A DNA stretch of 64,000 bases, from positions 9,734,001 through 9,798,000 of the forward strand of contig NZ_CP080647.1 of assembly GCF_019599145.1 (NCBI RefSeq), given 5' to 3'. Origin of the DNA: Streptomyces akebiae. Lineage in GTDB: Bacteria; Actinomycetota; Actinomycetes; Streptomycetales; Streptomycetaceae. How positions within the stretch are numbered: position 1 is the stretch's first letter; every line of letters begins with the position of its first letter. This document shows positions 34,882 through 43,303 of this stretch, one piece after another. The notes beneath the pieces are model-generated. The model was given only the letters and a program-made list of their open reading frames with translations. It was not told where the DNA came from and ran no database searches. A program made the position numbers and the translations under genes.

Positions 34882-36150
34882 ATGACACAGACGCAGCCGC
34901 CGCAGGAGACATCAGCTCTCCCGGAGAACTCACCTCCGCCACCCCGAACCTCCCCCGAGTCCGCCGTGCCGGCCTCGGCCGGTCCCTCGATGGGACGCCT
35001 AGTCGGGGTGGACCTGGCCCGCGCGCTGGCGGTGTTCGGCATGTACGTCGTGCACATCGGCCCCCCGCTGTCCGCCACGACCGGCGTGGCGAGCTGGATC
35101 CGCTACATAGCGGACGGTCACTCGTCGGTCCTGTTCGCCACTCTCGCCGGGTTCTCGCTGATGCTGATCGCCGGCCGCCGCGAGCCGAAGACGGGCCTGG
35201 CGGGCCGGCAGGCGAGGGCCCGTATCGCGATCCGCGCCGTGATCCTGCTGGTGCTGGGCACCGTGCTGGCGATGGAGTACGGGGGAGTGATCATCCTCGG
35301 TTTCTACGGCGTCTACTTCCTCCTCGCCCTGCCCCTGGTGCGCCTGAGCGCCAGGACTCTCGCGATCATCGCTGCCGCGTTCGCCCTCGTCACACCGCAG
35401 TTGGCGTTCGTCCTGACCTCGCTGCTGACTTCGTCGGTCCAGGAGAGCATCAACGCCTACGACCCGCTCCGCCGCCTCAGCGAGGTGGGCGTGCTCGACC
35501 TGCTGTTCACCGGCTTCTACCCGGCGCTCACGTGGATGTCGTTCGTGATCGCGGGCATGGCACTGGGCCGTCTCGACCTGTCCTCCGGCACCGTTCAGAA
35601 GCGCCTCGCCGCGCTCGGCGCCTCCCTCACCGCGGCCGCCTACAGCATGTCCCTGCTGCTCGCCGGATCGGGCGCGTTGAGGAGCATGGCGGAAGACGGG
35701 TCGTCGTCCGGCAGCTCCGGTTCGATGCCCCCCGCCAGCGGTTCGATGCCCCCGGACGGGGGGTCGTTCCCCGAGATGTCCGCGTCGTACCTGCTGAAGG
35801 CGGGGCCGCACAGCGGCACCACGTTCGACATCATCGGCAGCGTGGGCGTCGCGATCCTCGTGATCGTGGGCGCGACGGTGGCGATGGACCGCCTGCCGCG
35901 ACTGCGCCGCCTGGCGAAGCCGGTCATCGCCGTGGGCACCATGTCCCTGACCGCCTACGTCGGCCACTTCCTCGCCCAGTCCGCGCTGTCCGTGCCCGCC
36001 GGGACCGGCACCCAGCAATCATGGGTGCCGCTGCTCATGTTCGTCCTCGGGGCGACCGTGTTCGCCGCGGTCTGGTCCCGCTTCTTCCGCCGAGGTCCCC
36101 TGGAATTCCTCCTCAACGCCGCCACCAAGCCGGCGAAGCACATCCGATGA
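34882..36150 (+). CDS. DUF418/heparan-glucosaminide-acetyltransferase-like membrane protein (paralogue 2)
   Basis: 422 residues from ATG 34882. Architecture is identical to the gene at 29495 and long stretches match (LFATLAGFSLMLIAGRREPK, RIAIRAVILLVLGTVLAMEY, LAKPVIAVGTMSLTAYVGHF). Differences cluster in the head and in the low-complexity loop at about 270-300, here with GSMPP-type repeats. The DNA of the cores is nearly identical, and both upstream region and downstream hairpin are shared, pointing to recent duplication. The two genes are direct repeats about 5.4 kb apart. Confidence 0.85.
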   Translation: MTQTQPPQETSALPENSPPPPRTSPESAVPASAGPSMGRLVGVDLARALAVFGMYVVHIGPPLSATTGVASWIRYIADGHSSVLFATLAGFSLMLIAGRREPKTGLAGRQARARIAIRAVILLVLGTVLAMEYGGVIILGFYGVYFLLALPLVRLSARTLAIIAAAFALVTPQLAFVLTSLLTSSVQESINAYDPLRRLSEVGVLDLLFTGFYPALTWMSFVIAGMALGRLDLSSGTVQKRLAALGASLTAAAYSMSLLLAGSGALRSMAEDGSSSGSSGSMPPASGSMPPDGGSFPEMSASYLLKAGPHSGTTFDIIGSVGVAILVIVGATVAMDRLPRLRRLAKPVIAVGTMSLTAYVGHFLAQSALSVPAGTGTQQSWVPLLMFVLGATVFAAVWSRFFRRGPLEFLLNAATKPAKHIR

Positions 36151-36156
36151 GACCCG

Positions 36157-36188
36157 CCGGGGTGGGACGCCCCCTCGCTCCACCCCGG
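36157..36188 (+). terminator. Terminator hairpin after paralogue 2
   Basis: CCGGGGTGG (36157-36165) pairs with CCACCCCGG (36180-36188). A matching hairpin follows paralogue 1 at 30781-30810. Confidence 0.6.
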
Positions 36189-36296
36189 CACCGAGATGCC
36201 CGAGCAGTTCCTCATCCCCTTCCCAGACTCCGACTCCGAGCCCCTGTCGGCCCTCGACAGGACGGCACTGCGGGCCCTGAAAAGCGCCGCACCGAC

Positions 36297-36590
36297 ATGG
36301 AGCCCTCGATCTACGAGATCAAGGGTCTGGTCAGCGGCAAGGTCTTGGAGGCCGCGGGCCTCTCCCGCGCCGACGGCGGCAACGTGGTCATCCGGGGGGG
36401 GGGCCAACGCCGCCAGCAGCACTGGGCCATCACGCCCACGGGTGATGGCTACTACTTCCTCAACAACCGCTACAGCGGGCTCTGCCTCGCCGTCGACGAG
36501 GGCAGCACCGCCGACGGAGCCACCATCGAGCACAGCCGTACCCGTCACTGACGCGGCAGCAGTGGTAGATCATCGCCGTCTGACGATCCC
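36297..36590 (+). pseudogene. Ricin-type lectin domain, broken
   Basis: From ATG 36297: EPSIYEIKGLVSGKVLEAAG, then GDGYYFLNNRYSGLCLAVDE and GSTADGATIEH, two subdomains of a beta-trefoil RICIN domain. A run of ten Gs near 36396-36405 turns the expected GANA...QQHW into GGGQRRQQHW. After a stop at 36551 another frame reads RQQW, a stop codon TAG and IIAV, where QQWQIIAV is expected. The chain is thus damaged at least twice. It probably once bound carbohydrate. Confidence 0.65.
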
Positions 36591-36907
36591 GACGACGGTC
36601 GTCGCCTCTACCGACGCCCACCGCTGGTGCCGATGCGGAGCCGCGCGAGCATCCGCTCGGCGCTGCCCGGCGCGCGTGCGGTGGGGGGGTGGGGGGATCA
36701 CCGCAGGCGGTCCGGGCACCGGCCGCTGGGCGAAGTGCAGGTGGCGCACTCCCTCGATCTCGGCGCGGACGCCGGGGTGTGAGGTGAAACCGCTGCGGCG
36801 CACGTCGGTCGCGGCCCGTAACTCCTCGGGTCGCCGGCCTCCGTGCGCCGCAGCTGTGTCGAGGCGCCCGAAGGTGGTGGTTCGCTCGGGCGCCGGGCTG
36901 CTCTTCG
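36591..36907. other. Non-coding stretch with possible gene debris
   Basis: About 320 bases with G-rich runs (36684-36701). A minus-strand reading SGFTSHPGVRAEIEGVRHLH looks protein-like but has no start or clear family. Confidence 0.35.
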
Positions 36908-37975
36908 TCAGGCGGCGTGGGTGGGGTAGTCGGTGTAGCCGGCCGCGCCGCCGCCGTAGAAGGTGGCGGGGTCGGGGGTGTTCAGGGGGGCGCCTGAGCG
37001 TACGCGCTCGACGAGGTCGGGATTGGCGAGGGCCATGGTGCCGACGGTGACGACGTCGGCCAGGCCGTCTTCGACGTCCTTGGCGCGGGTGGCGATGTCG
37101 GCACCGGCCCGGTTGAGGATCAGCGTGGTCGGCCACAACTTGCGGAGGGTGTGCAGGAGTTCGTCGTCGCCGCCGTGGCCGATGTGCAGGTAGGCGAGGT
37201 TGAGGGGGGCGAGGGCGCGCACGAGGTGCGGGTAGAGCTCGTGCGGGTCGCTCTCCGCGAGGTCGTTGAGCTTGAAGGGGTTGCCGGGAGAGATCCGGAT
37301 GCCGGTGCGGCCGGCGCCGATCTCGTCGGCCACGGCCGTGGCGACCTCCACCGCGAAACGGATGCGGTTGTCGAGGGAGCCCCCGTACTGGTCGGTGCGC
37401 TGGTTGGCGCTGGGGAAGAGGAACTGGTTGACCAGGTAGCCGTTGGCCCCGTGGATCTCGACGCCGTCGGCGCCGGCCGCGATGGCGGCCGCGGCGGCGT
37501 GCCGGAAGTCGTCGACCGTCGCGGCGACCTCCTCGGTGGACAGTTCGCGCGGCTCCGGCATCTCCTGGAGCCCGGACGGGGTGAACGTCTGGCCGGCCGG
37601 CTTGATCGCGGAGGGTGCCACCGGCTGCCGGTGGTGGGGGGTGTTGTCCGGGTGGGAGATGCGTCCGGCGTGCATCAGCTGGATGACGATGCGTCCGTCG
37701 GCCTTGTGTACGGCATCGGTGACCTTGCGCCAGCCGGCGATGTGATCCTCGGTGTAGATGCCCGGGGTCACCGGGTAGCCCTGGCCGTCGGCGGAGGGCT
37801 GGGTGCCCTCGGTGATGATGAGCGCGTGCGAGGCGCGCTGGGCGTAGTACTCGGCGTTCAGCTCGGTCGGCACGCCGTCCGGGGTGGCCCTGCTGCGGGT
37901 CAGGGGGGCCATGGCCAGCCGGTGCGGCAGGGAGATCTCTCCGACGACGGTCGGGTTCCACAAGGCGTTGGGCAT
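36908..37975 (-). CDS. Old Yellow Enzyme-family alkene reductase
   Basis: 355 residues from ATG 37975 (TGAGGAATCCCCC before it). It is an FMN-binding TIM barrel: LAMAPLTRSRATPDGVP at the start, VIQLMHAGRISHPDN, GADGVEIHGANGYLVNQFLF with substrate-binding His/Asn, DQYGGSLDNRIRF and the phosphate-binding VTVGTMALANPDLV. It reduces activated C=C bonds with NAD(P)H, such as enones, nitroalkenes or nitroesters. A perfect palindrome at 38131-38144, overlapping a TATAGG -10, matches operator sites of the TetR at 49544 and suggests electrophile- or substrate-induced expression. Confidence 0.92.
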   Translation of the reverse strand: MPNALWNPTVVGEISLPHRLAMAPLTRSRATPDGVPTELNAEYYAQRASHALIITEGTQPSADGQGYPVTPGIYTEDHIAGWRKVTDAVHKADGRIVIQLMHAGRISHPDNTPHHRQPVAPSAIKPAGQTFTPSGLQEMPEPRELSTEEVAATVDDFRHAAAAAIAAGADGVEIHGANGYLVNQFLFPSANQRTDQYGGSLDNRIRFAVEVATAVADEIGAGRTGIRISPGNPFKLNDLAESDPHELYPHLVRALAPLNLAYLHIGHGGDDELLHTLRKLWPTTLILNRAGADIATRAKDVEDGLADVVTVGTMALANPDLVERVRSGAPLNTPDPATFYGGGAAGYTDYPTHAA

Positions 37976-38130
37976 GGGGGATTCCTCAGGTGATGGGTGA
38001 TGGTTTCGAAAGGGCGGGGGCGGACACCGCGTGGACGTGGGCACCGGGCTCTTCTGCTTCCGGGTCCGAAGACGCACCCGCCCTGCGCCCGCCGGCCGAG
38101 TCGGAGTCGGCATCGGCATCGGCCTATAAA

Positions 38131-38144
38131 ATTACGATCGTAAT
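38131..38144 (-). promoter_or_regulatory. Palindromic TetR-type operator before the Old Yellow Enzyme gene
   Basis: ATTACGATCGTAAT is a perfect 14-bp palindrome, directly upstream of TATAGG (-10 on the minus strand, 38126-38121). The core ATnnCGATCGnnAT recurs at 50201-50214 and 50235-50248. Confidence 0.65.
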
Positions 38145-38221
38145 GCTATGTGATCGGGTGGGCTGTGGCAAGTGGGTCCCGGCATGGGGCACGAAGCCGC
38201 GGCGCAGCTCGCGCAAGAACC

Positions 38222-38735
38222 TCACGCCAGAGCGGATGGGAGTTCCGCAATGGAAGCTGGAATCGCCTGCTCCGCCCAGATGACCTTGCCCTCGCGGTTG
38301 TGCCGTGTGCCCCAGTGTTCGGTGGGGTGGGCGACGAGGAACAGGCCGCGGCCGCCCTCGTCGAAGACCCGGGCACGACGCAGGTGCGGGGCGGTGCTGC
38401 TGGCGTCGGAGACTTCGCGTCAGGGCGGACTGCAGGATCATCCGTAGTTGGATGGGGCTCTTGCCGTAGCGGATGGCGGTCGTCACCAGTTCGCTGACCG
38501 CGAGTTCGCTGACCGCGAGTTCGCTGACCACGAGTCGCTGACCACGAGTTCGGTGGTGAAGGCCAGTTCTTCCAGCCCTCAGGCGGTCAGTTGATCGGAT
38601 GCCTGGACGCGGGCCGTGGAGACGACTGCCGGGTCGCCGACGAGACCCCAGGTCGCGACATGATCGGTGTCAAAGCTCCGGTGGGCAGTCCGCCGGGCGC
38701 GCCCGCCCACCGTCAGCCAGGGAAGGCGACAGCCG
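38222..38735 (-). pseudogene. RsbW-like ATP-binding (anti-sigma kinase) gene, broken
   Basis: Minus-strand frames give, in order, RSFDTDHVATWGLVGDPAVV...QLTA, a stop TGA (38581-38579) where Trp is expected, GLEELAFTTELVV, a tandem-repeat region, SELVTTAIRYGKSPIQL (N-box), and after a frameshift VSDASSTAPHLRRARVFDEGGRGLFLVAHPTEHWG, ending at 38224-38222. This is the Streptomyces single-domain HATPase family. A nonsense codon, a 1-base loss in the repeat and a further frameshift inactivate it. Confidence 0.8.
38484..38543. repeat. 15-bp tandem repeat in the N-box of the HATPase pseudogene
   Basis: About four copies of GTCAGCGAACTCGCG (minus strand), encoding repeated VSELA; one copy lacks a base and shifts the frame. 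An intact gene would have a single SELV. Confidence 0.8.
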
Positions 38736-38736
38736 A

Positions 38737-40626
38737 TCACGGGGTGTGACCGGTGCGGCGGAGAACAGGTCGCAGGGCCTCGATGACACCGGGGTCGTCC
38801 ACTGTGGAGGGGATGGGTTCGTCGTGCCCGTCGGCGATGCCGCGCATCGTCTTGCGGAGGATCTTTCCCGAGCGGGTCTTGGGCAGGGCGGCTACTACCG
38901 CGACGTCCTTGAGGGAGGCGACGGCGCCGATGCGCTCGCGCACGAGCTGGACGAGTTCGGCCTCGACGTCGCCCGGTTCGCGGTCGACGTCGGCTTTCAG
39001 GACGACGAAGCCGCGCGGTACCTGCCCCTTCAAGGCGTCGGCGACGCCGATGACGGCGCATTCGGCGACGTCGGGATGGGCGGCCAGGGCCTCTTCCATG
39101 CTGCCGGTGGACAGGCGGTGTCCGGCGACGTTGATGACGTCGTCGGTGCGGCCCATGACGAAGACGTAGCCGTCGTCGTCGATGTGACCGCTGTCGCCGG
39201 TCAGGTAGTAGCCGGTGTAGGCGGAGAGGTAGGAGGCGACGTACCGGTCGTCGTCCTGCCAGAGCGTGGGCAGTGCGCCGGGTGGCAGCGGGAGCCGCAC
39301 GACGATCGCGCCGTCGACGCCTGCGGGCACCGGCTCGCCCGCAGCGTCGAGGACCCGGACGTCCCATCCCGGCAGCGGGCGGGTGGGAGACCCGGGCTTG
39401 AGGGGAGCCGCCTCGATGCCCACCGGGTTGGCGACGATGGGCCAGCCGGTCTCGGTCTGCCACCAGTGGTCGATCACGGGGATGCCCAGCAGATCGGTCG
39501 CCCAGTGGTAGGTCTCGGGATCGAGGCGCTCGCCGGCGAGGAAGAGGTGGCGCAGACCGGTCAGGTCGTAGCCCGCGGTGAGCGTTCCCTTCGGGTCCTG
39601 CTTGCGGATGGCCCGGAAGGCGGTGGGTGCCGTGAACATGGTCTTCACCCGGTGCTCGGCGGCGACGCGCCAGAACTGGCCCGCGTCCGGTGTGCCGACC
39701 GGCTTGCCCTCGTACAGCACCGTCGTCGCGCCGACCAGCAAAGGCGCGTAGACGATGTACGAGTGCCCCACGACCCAGCCGACATCGGAGCCGGTGAACA
39801 TCGTCTCGCCCGGGCCCACGTCGTAGACGGCCCCCATCGACCAGTGGAGGGCGACCGCGTAGCCGCCGCAGTCACGCACGACTCCCTTGGGCTTTCCGGT
39901 GGTTCCGGAGGTGTAGAGGATGTAGAGGGGGTCGGTTGCGGGGACGGGAACACAGTCGGCCGGCGGCGCGGCAGCCACCAGGTCGGCCCAGTCGAGATCG
40001 TGAGGTCCCAACTCGGCCGTCTCCTGCGGGCGTTGCAGGATCACGCTCTTCTCCGGCTTGTGGGCCGCGAGCTCGATCGCCTCATCGAGCAGGGGCTTGT
40101 ACGCGATGACACGCTTGCCCTCGATGCCGCAGGAGGCGGAGACGACCACCTTGGGGGCCGCGTCATCGATGCGCAGCGCGAGTTCGCGCGGGGCGAACCC
40201 GCCGAAGACGACCGAGTGCACCGCGCCGATACGTGCGCAGGCCAGCATCGCGACAACGGCCTCGGGGACCATCGGCATGTAGATCACCACACGGTCGCCG
40301 TGCCCGACACCGAGCCGCGCGAGTGCTCCAGCGAAAGCCGCCACCTCGTCCCTCAGCTGGAGATAGGTGTAGGTGCGCCGGGTGTCGGTCACGGGTGAGT
40401 CATAGATGAGCGCAGCCTGTTCACCGCGGCCGGCTTCGACGTGCCGGTCGACCGCGTTGAAACAGACGTTGAGCCGACCGTCGGGAAACCAGCGGTGGAA
40501 GGGAGCGCCCGAGGAGTCCAGGGCGCGTCGTGGGGTGACATCCCAGTCGATGCCCTCCGCCGCCTTCAGCCAGAAGTTCTCCGGGTCCTCGGTACTGGCG
40601 CGGAAGACATCCTCGTATGTTCCCAT
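38737..40626 (-). CDS. prpE: Propionyl-CoA synthetase (PrpE-type acyl-CoA synthetase)
   Basis: 629 residues from ATG 40626, with AAAGGAGTGCGCG before it. The N-terminal block FWLKAAEGIDWD, then LNVCFNAVDRHVEAGRGEQA and LIYDSPVTDTRRTYTY, is PrpE-like rather than Acs-like. The adenylation motif YTSGTTGKPKG, WWQTETGWP and YYLTGDSG are present, and the C-terminal SGKILRK holds the catalytic, acetylation-controlled Lys. It makes propionyl-CoA from propionate, ATP and CoA. A GTGTC-G-GACAC palindrome lies upstream at 40679-40689. It may recover propionate released by the catabolic island. Confidence 0.88.
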   Translation of the reverse strand: MGTYEDVFRASTEDPENFWLKAAEGIDWDVTPRRALDSSGAPFHRWFPDGRLNVCFNAVDRHVEAGRGEQAALIYDSPVTDTRRTYTYLQLRDEVAAFAGALARLGVGHGDRVVIYMPMVPEAVVAMLACARIGAVHSVVFGGFAPRELALRIDDAAPKVVVSASCGIEGKRVIAYKPLLDEAIELAAHKPEKSVILQRPQETAELGPHDLDWADLVAAAPPADCVPVPATDPLYILYTSGTTGKPKGVVRDCGGYAVALHWSMGAVYDVGPGETMFTGSDVGWVVGHSYIVYAPLLVGATTVLYEGKPVGTPDAGQFWRVAAEHRVKTMFTAPTAFRAIRKQDPKGTLTAGYDLTGLRHLFLAGERLDPETYHWATDLLGIPVIDHWWQTETGWPIVANPVGIEAAPLKPGSPTRPLPGWDVRVLDAAGEPVPAGVDGAIVVRLPLPPGALPTLWQDDDRYVASYLSAYTGYYLTGDSGHIDDDGYVFVMGRTDDVINVAGHRLSTGSMEEALAAHPDVAECAVIGVADALKGQVPRGFVVLKADVDREPGDVEAELVQLVRERIGAVASLKDVAVVAALPKTRSGKILRKTMRGIADGHDEPIPSTVDDPGVIEALRPVLRRTGHTP

Positions 40627-40824
40627 CGCGCACTCCTTTGTGGCATCAAGGGACGGTGGTGTGGCTGTGTGCGGAACCGTGTCGGACACAAGTACCGCAT
40701 GTCGGCGACATGGTCGAGCAGGATGCCGGCGACCGGCGGATCGGTCACCGGCATCGCGGTGGTGCGGCGGTGCGGCGGTCCGGCGGTCCGGCCGAGAGGC
40801 CGCTCCGCCCGGTGTGGCTTCAGC

Positions 40825-41736
40825 TCACGCGCCGAGGTGCTTGCGGAGCCACTGACCCATCTGCTGGATCGCCTCGTCGACCTCGGGTACGCGCCCCGCG
40901 CCCAGGACGAACGAGTGCTGTCCCTCGGGCAGCGGGTGGACCTCGGAGGTGACCTTGAAGTCCTTGAGGCGACGGCCCAGTTGGGCGCCGTCGTCGGCGA
41001 GGGTCTCGTACTCGCCGTAGAGGACGATCGTGGGAGGCAGGCCGGTCAGATCGGCGTTCACGAGGCTGATCTTCGGATCGGCGAAGTCCACTCCGGGCTC
41101 CTGGAGCCAGGCTCCACGGAAGAGCTCAAGAGTGTTCCTGCTGAGCATCTTGTCGTTGTCCTCGTTCTCGTCCACCGACGCGTTCTGCAGGGTGAGGTCG
41201 GTCCACGGCGAGACGCTGACGATCGCGCCCGGGGTCGCCTCCCCCTGCGCGAGCAGGCGCAGCGGGAGCATCACCGCGAGGGTGCCGCCGATCGAATGGC
41301 CCGTGCTGCCGATGTTCCGCGGCTCATAGCCCTGCGAGAGCAGCCACCGGTACGCCGTCTCGGCGTCGTCGAGCTGCGCCGGGTAAGGGTGTTCGGGCGC
41401 CAGGCGGAAGTCCACGACGAGAGAGCGGGCGCCCGCCGCCTTCGCGATATGGCCGGCGGCCTTGCGGTCCGAGTGCATCGAGGCGGTGACCGACCCGCCG
41501 AAGTGGAAGTGGAGCAGAGCCCGGTCGGGATCGGCTCCCTCGGGGATGGCCCAGAGGGCGGGGACGCCGCCCGCGTCCACCTCGGCGTACGTGACGCCTT
41601 CCGGCTCGGTCGACGCCTTGTGGTTCGAGTCGACGATGTCGCGGACGATGGCCAGGTCGAGCCCCGGCGTCGAGGACTTCGCGCTCACGCTCTCGAGGAA
41701 CTGGGCGAACTGCTGTGCCTCTGGGCTTGCTCCCAT
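40825..41736 (-). CDS. Alpha/beta hydrolase (hormone-sensitive-lipase-like esterase)
   Basis: 303 residues from ATG 41736 (GAAGGAGCACCACC before it). The oxyanion block reads HFHFGGSVT, a variant of the usual HGGG; the nucleophile elbow is GHSIGGTLA, the acid lies in YGEYETLADDG and the His in EGQHSFVLG. HSL-type enzymes cleave acyl esters of small molecules. An inverted TGAGT/ACTCA repeat overlaps its promoter at 41817-41840, and the TetR at 42531 has the same pentamers at its own promoter, so shared control is likely. Confidence 0.88.
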   Translation of the reverse strand: MGASPEAQQFAQFLESVSAKSSTPGLDLAIVRDIVDSNHKASTEPEGVTYAEVDAGGVPALWAIPEGADPDRALLHFHFGGSVTASMHSDRKAAGHIAKAAGARSLVVDFRLAPEHPYPAQLDDAETAYRWLLSQGYEPRNIGSTGHSIGGTLAVMLPLRLLAQGEATPGAIVSVSPWTDLTLQNASVDENEDNDKMLSRNTLELFRGAWLQEPGVDFADPKISLVNADLTGLPPTIVLYGEYETLADDGAQLGRRLKDFKVTSEVHPLPEGQHSFVLGAGRVPEVDEAIQQMGQWLRKHLGA

Positions 41737-41816
41737 GGTGGTGCTCCTTCGCAGGTTGCTGCCACGCCCACGTCCCGCGTGCAGCCAGGTTGATGTGCTG
41801 GTCGTGACGCTACTGT

Positions 41817-41840
41817 CTGAGTATAGAAAAGTAAACTCAG
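41817..41840 (-). promoter_or_regulatory. Inverted repeat overlapping the esterase -10
   Basis: CTGAGTATA (41817-41825) and TAAACTCAG (41832-41840) form near-perfect arms over a 6-base centre. The minus-strand TATACT (41826-41821) is the likely -10. Confidence 0.55.
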
Positions 41841-42180
41841 GAGGTTCGGGATCATCTCTGGCTGCGGGGGCGCGGCGGCGCTGTGCGGGCGACCGAGAGC
41901 GATCGACGCTCCAGAATCTCTGCCGTTGCGGATCAGCGGTCTGAGGTCCGACTGTCTTTCCCGTCAGGATCCTGTACTGCCTTTGCTCGCAATCGACCCT
42001 GGAACCTTCGGGCGAGCTGACGGTACCGAGCCACCCGGGAGCGAACGCCGCAGGCGCCGAAACCAGGCCTGGGGTCTGGAACGGATACCAGTTGAAACGC
42101 GCTTCCGGCCGCAACGCGAACTCGCTTCCCGAGACGATGGGCGAGACGACCGTGAGAACGGTGCGGAGGAGTAGTCCCCC
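41841..42180. other. Intergenic stretch, no gene supported
   Basis: About 340 bases upstream of the esterase promoter without a recognisable coding region. Confidence 0.4.
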
Positions 42181-42360
42181 GTCGCCGGGACCGGTGCGGC
42201 GGAACGCCTGATGGTGATGCTTGAGGACGCCGGACTGCAGCCGCGTCTGTTTGCCGGGACCGTCCCGGATCCGACGGCCGATTCGCTTGGCGCCGGCCTG
42301 ACCGTGTGGCGGGAACGCGCGGCGGACTCGGTGATCGGATTTGGTGGACAGGGTTTGCGG
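42181..42360 (+). pseudogene. Iron-type alcohol dehydrogenase, N-terminal fragment
   Basis: Reads LEDAGLQPRLFAGTVPDPTA, then WRERAADSVIGFGGQG, matching the NAD-binding part of Fe-alcohol dehydrogenases (normally VIGFGGGSSMD). The GGGS motif is altered to GGQG and the chain loses homology immediately after, so only about 60 codons remain. Confidence 0.6.
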
Positions 42361-42530
42361 CTGTCCGTTGTCCGGACTGCCGGACTGCCGGTCAGGATGT
42401 TCTTGCCGAGTTGCGCGGCGCGGATCGCGGTGACGTTCCCGCGGTTCCGGCGCCGATGGTGACGGCGCCGTAGCGCGTACTCACGAAGTGCCCCCGCTCC
42501 GGGGAGATGGTCGGCTCGTGGAGCGAGTGG

Positions 42531-43154
42531 TCATGCGGCGCGGATGTGCGGCGCCAGGGTGGCGTGGATCTGGTCGCGGATGTCGGCGAGCACGGCTTCG
42601 TCGCTGCGGTGCAGCCACACGGTGGCGGTGGTGCTGATGTGGATGATCGCGGTGATCACCCGCGCCAGCGTTGCCGCGTCGGCGGCGCCGATGTCCTCGT
42701 TGCGGGTGAGCAGGCCGGTGATGCCGTCCTCGAGGCGGCCGGCAAGGGTCAGGCCCGCTTGCCGGTAGGGCTCGGCCGGGTCGCCGAAGATGAGTTCGTG
42801 CACGTATGTGCGGCCGTTCTCGATGTGCTCCCTCACGCACTCCACCACGGGGCGGATGAGAGCGATGACCGGCTCCAGCGCGCCCTGTCCGACGGCGGCG
42901 TTCGCGGCGGCGAGGCCGGAATCGACGGCGGCGGCGAACTTCTCGTTCTGCACCATGATCAGCAATTCGGCCTTCGTGGACGCGTACAGGTAGAGCGTCC
43001 CGATCGCGACATCGGCCCGGCGGGCGATCTGCTGCGTCGTGACCCTGTCGACGCCGTGTTCGGCGAACAGCTCGCGGGCTGCGGTCATGATGCGCTCGCG
43101 CTTGGCCTGTTTGGCCCTCTCGCGGCGCCCGATCGGCATGTGACCGCTTCCCAT
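42531..43154 (-). CDS. TetR-family regulator (A)
   Basis: 207 residues from ATG 43154 (AGGGAGGTCCCC before it); ATG 43139 is an alternative. Helix-turn-helix at about 20-60: RIMTAARELFAEHGVDRVTT, then IARRADVAIGTLYLYASTKA. It is a paralogue of the TetR at 48153 (shared GRRER, LFAEHGVDxVTTQQIA, NGRTY, GDPxEP). Divergent from the quinone oxidoreductase at 43304, with two palindromes TGAGTGGACTCA/TGAGTGTACTCG between. It probably represses the oxidoreductase-hydrolase operon and itself. Confidence 0.92.
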   Translation of the reverse strand: MGSGHMPIGRRERAKQAKRERIMTAARELFAEHGVDRVTTQQIARRADVAIGTLYLYASTKAELLIMVQNEKFAAAVDSGLAAANAAVGQGALEPVIALIRPVVECVREHIENGRTYVHELIFGDPAEPYRQAGLTLAGRLEDGITGLLTRNEDIGAADAATLARVITAIIHISTTATVWLHRSDEAVLADIRDQIHATLAPHIRAA

Positions 43155-43178
43155 GGGGACCTCCCTTGACAATATTTC

Positions 43179-43206
43179 TGAGTGGACTCATAGTTGAGTG
43201 TACTCG
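43179..43206 (+). promoter_or_regulatory. Double palindromic operator and promoter
   Basis: TGAGTGGACTCA (43179-43190) and TGAGTGTACTCG (43195-43206), centres 16 bp apart. The plus-strand promoter TTGACA (43166-43171), 17 bp, CATAGT (43189-43194) has the first palindrome in its spacer and the second over the start point, an ideal repressor layout. Confidence 0.7.
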
Positions 43207-43303
43207 GAGTTGCTGGGCGGGGCGAGGCCCCGGATGTCGCACCGGGTTCGCCGATCCAGTCTCAGACCTGGATAAATAGGACAAGCGTTAGGAGTGGCGC
43301 CCC

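Noticed and set aside
36396..36405. G run as the start of a real frameshifted isoform
   Set aside because: A nonsense codon further down also breaks the gene, so a simple pseudogene is the better explanation.
38484..38543. 15-bp tandem repeat as a CRISPR-like array
   Set aside because: No spacers; the units are contiguous and encode a repeated VSELA in a kinase remnant.
40679..40689. GTGTC-G-GACAC palindrome upstream of prpE as an operator
   Set aside because: Short, single occurrence, and no regulator gene nearby; kept only as a remark in the prpE entry.
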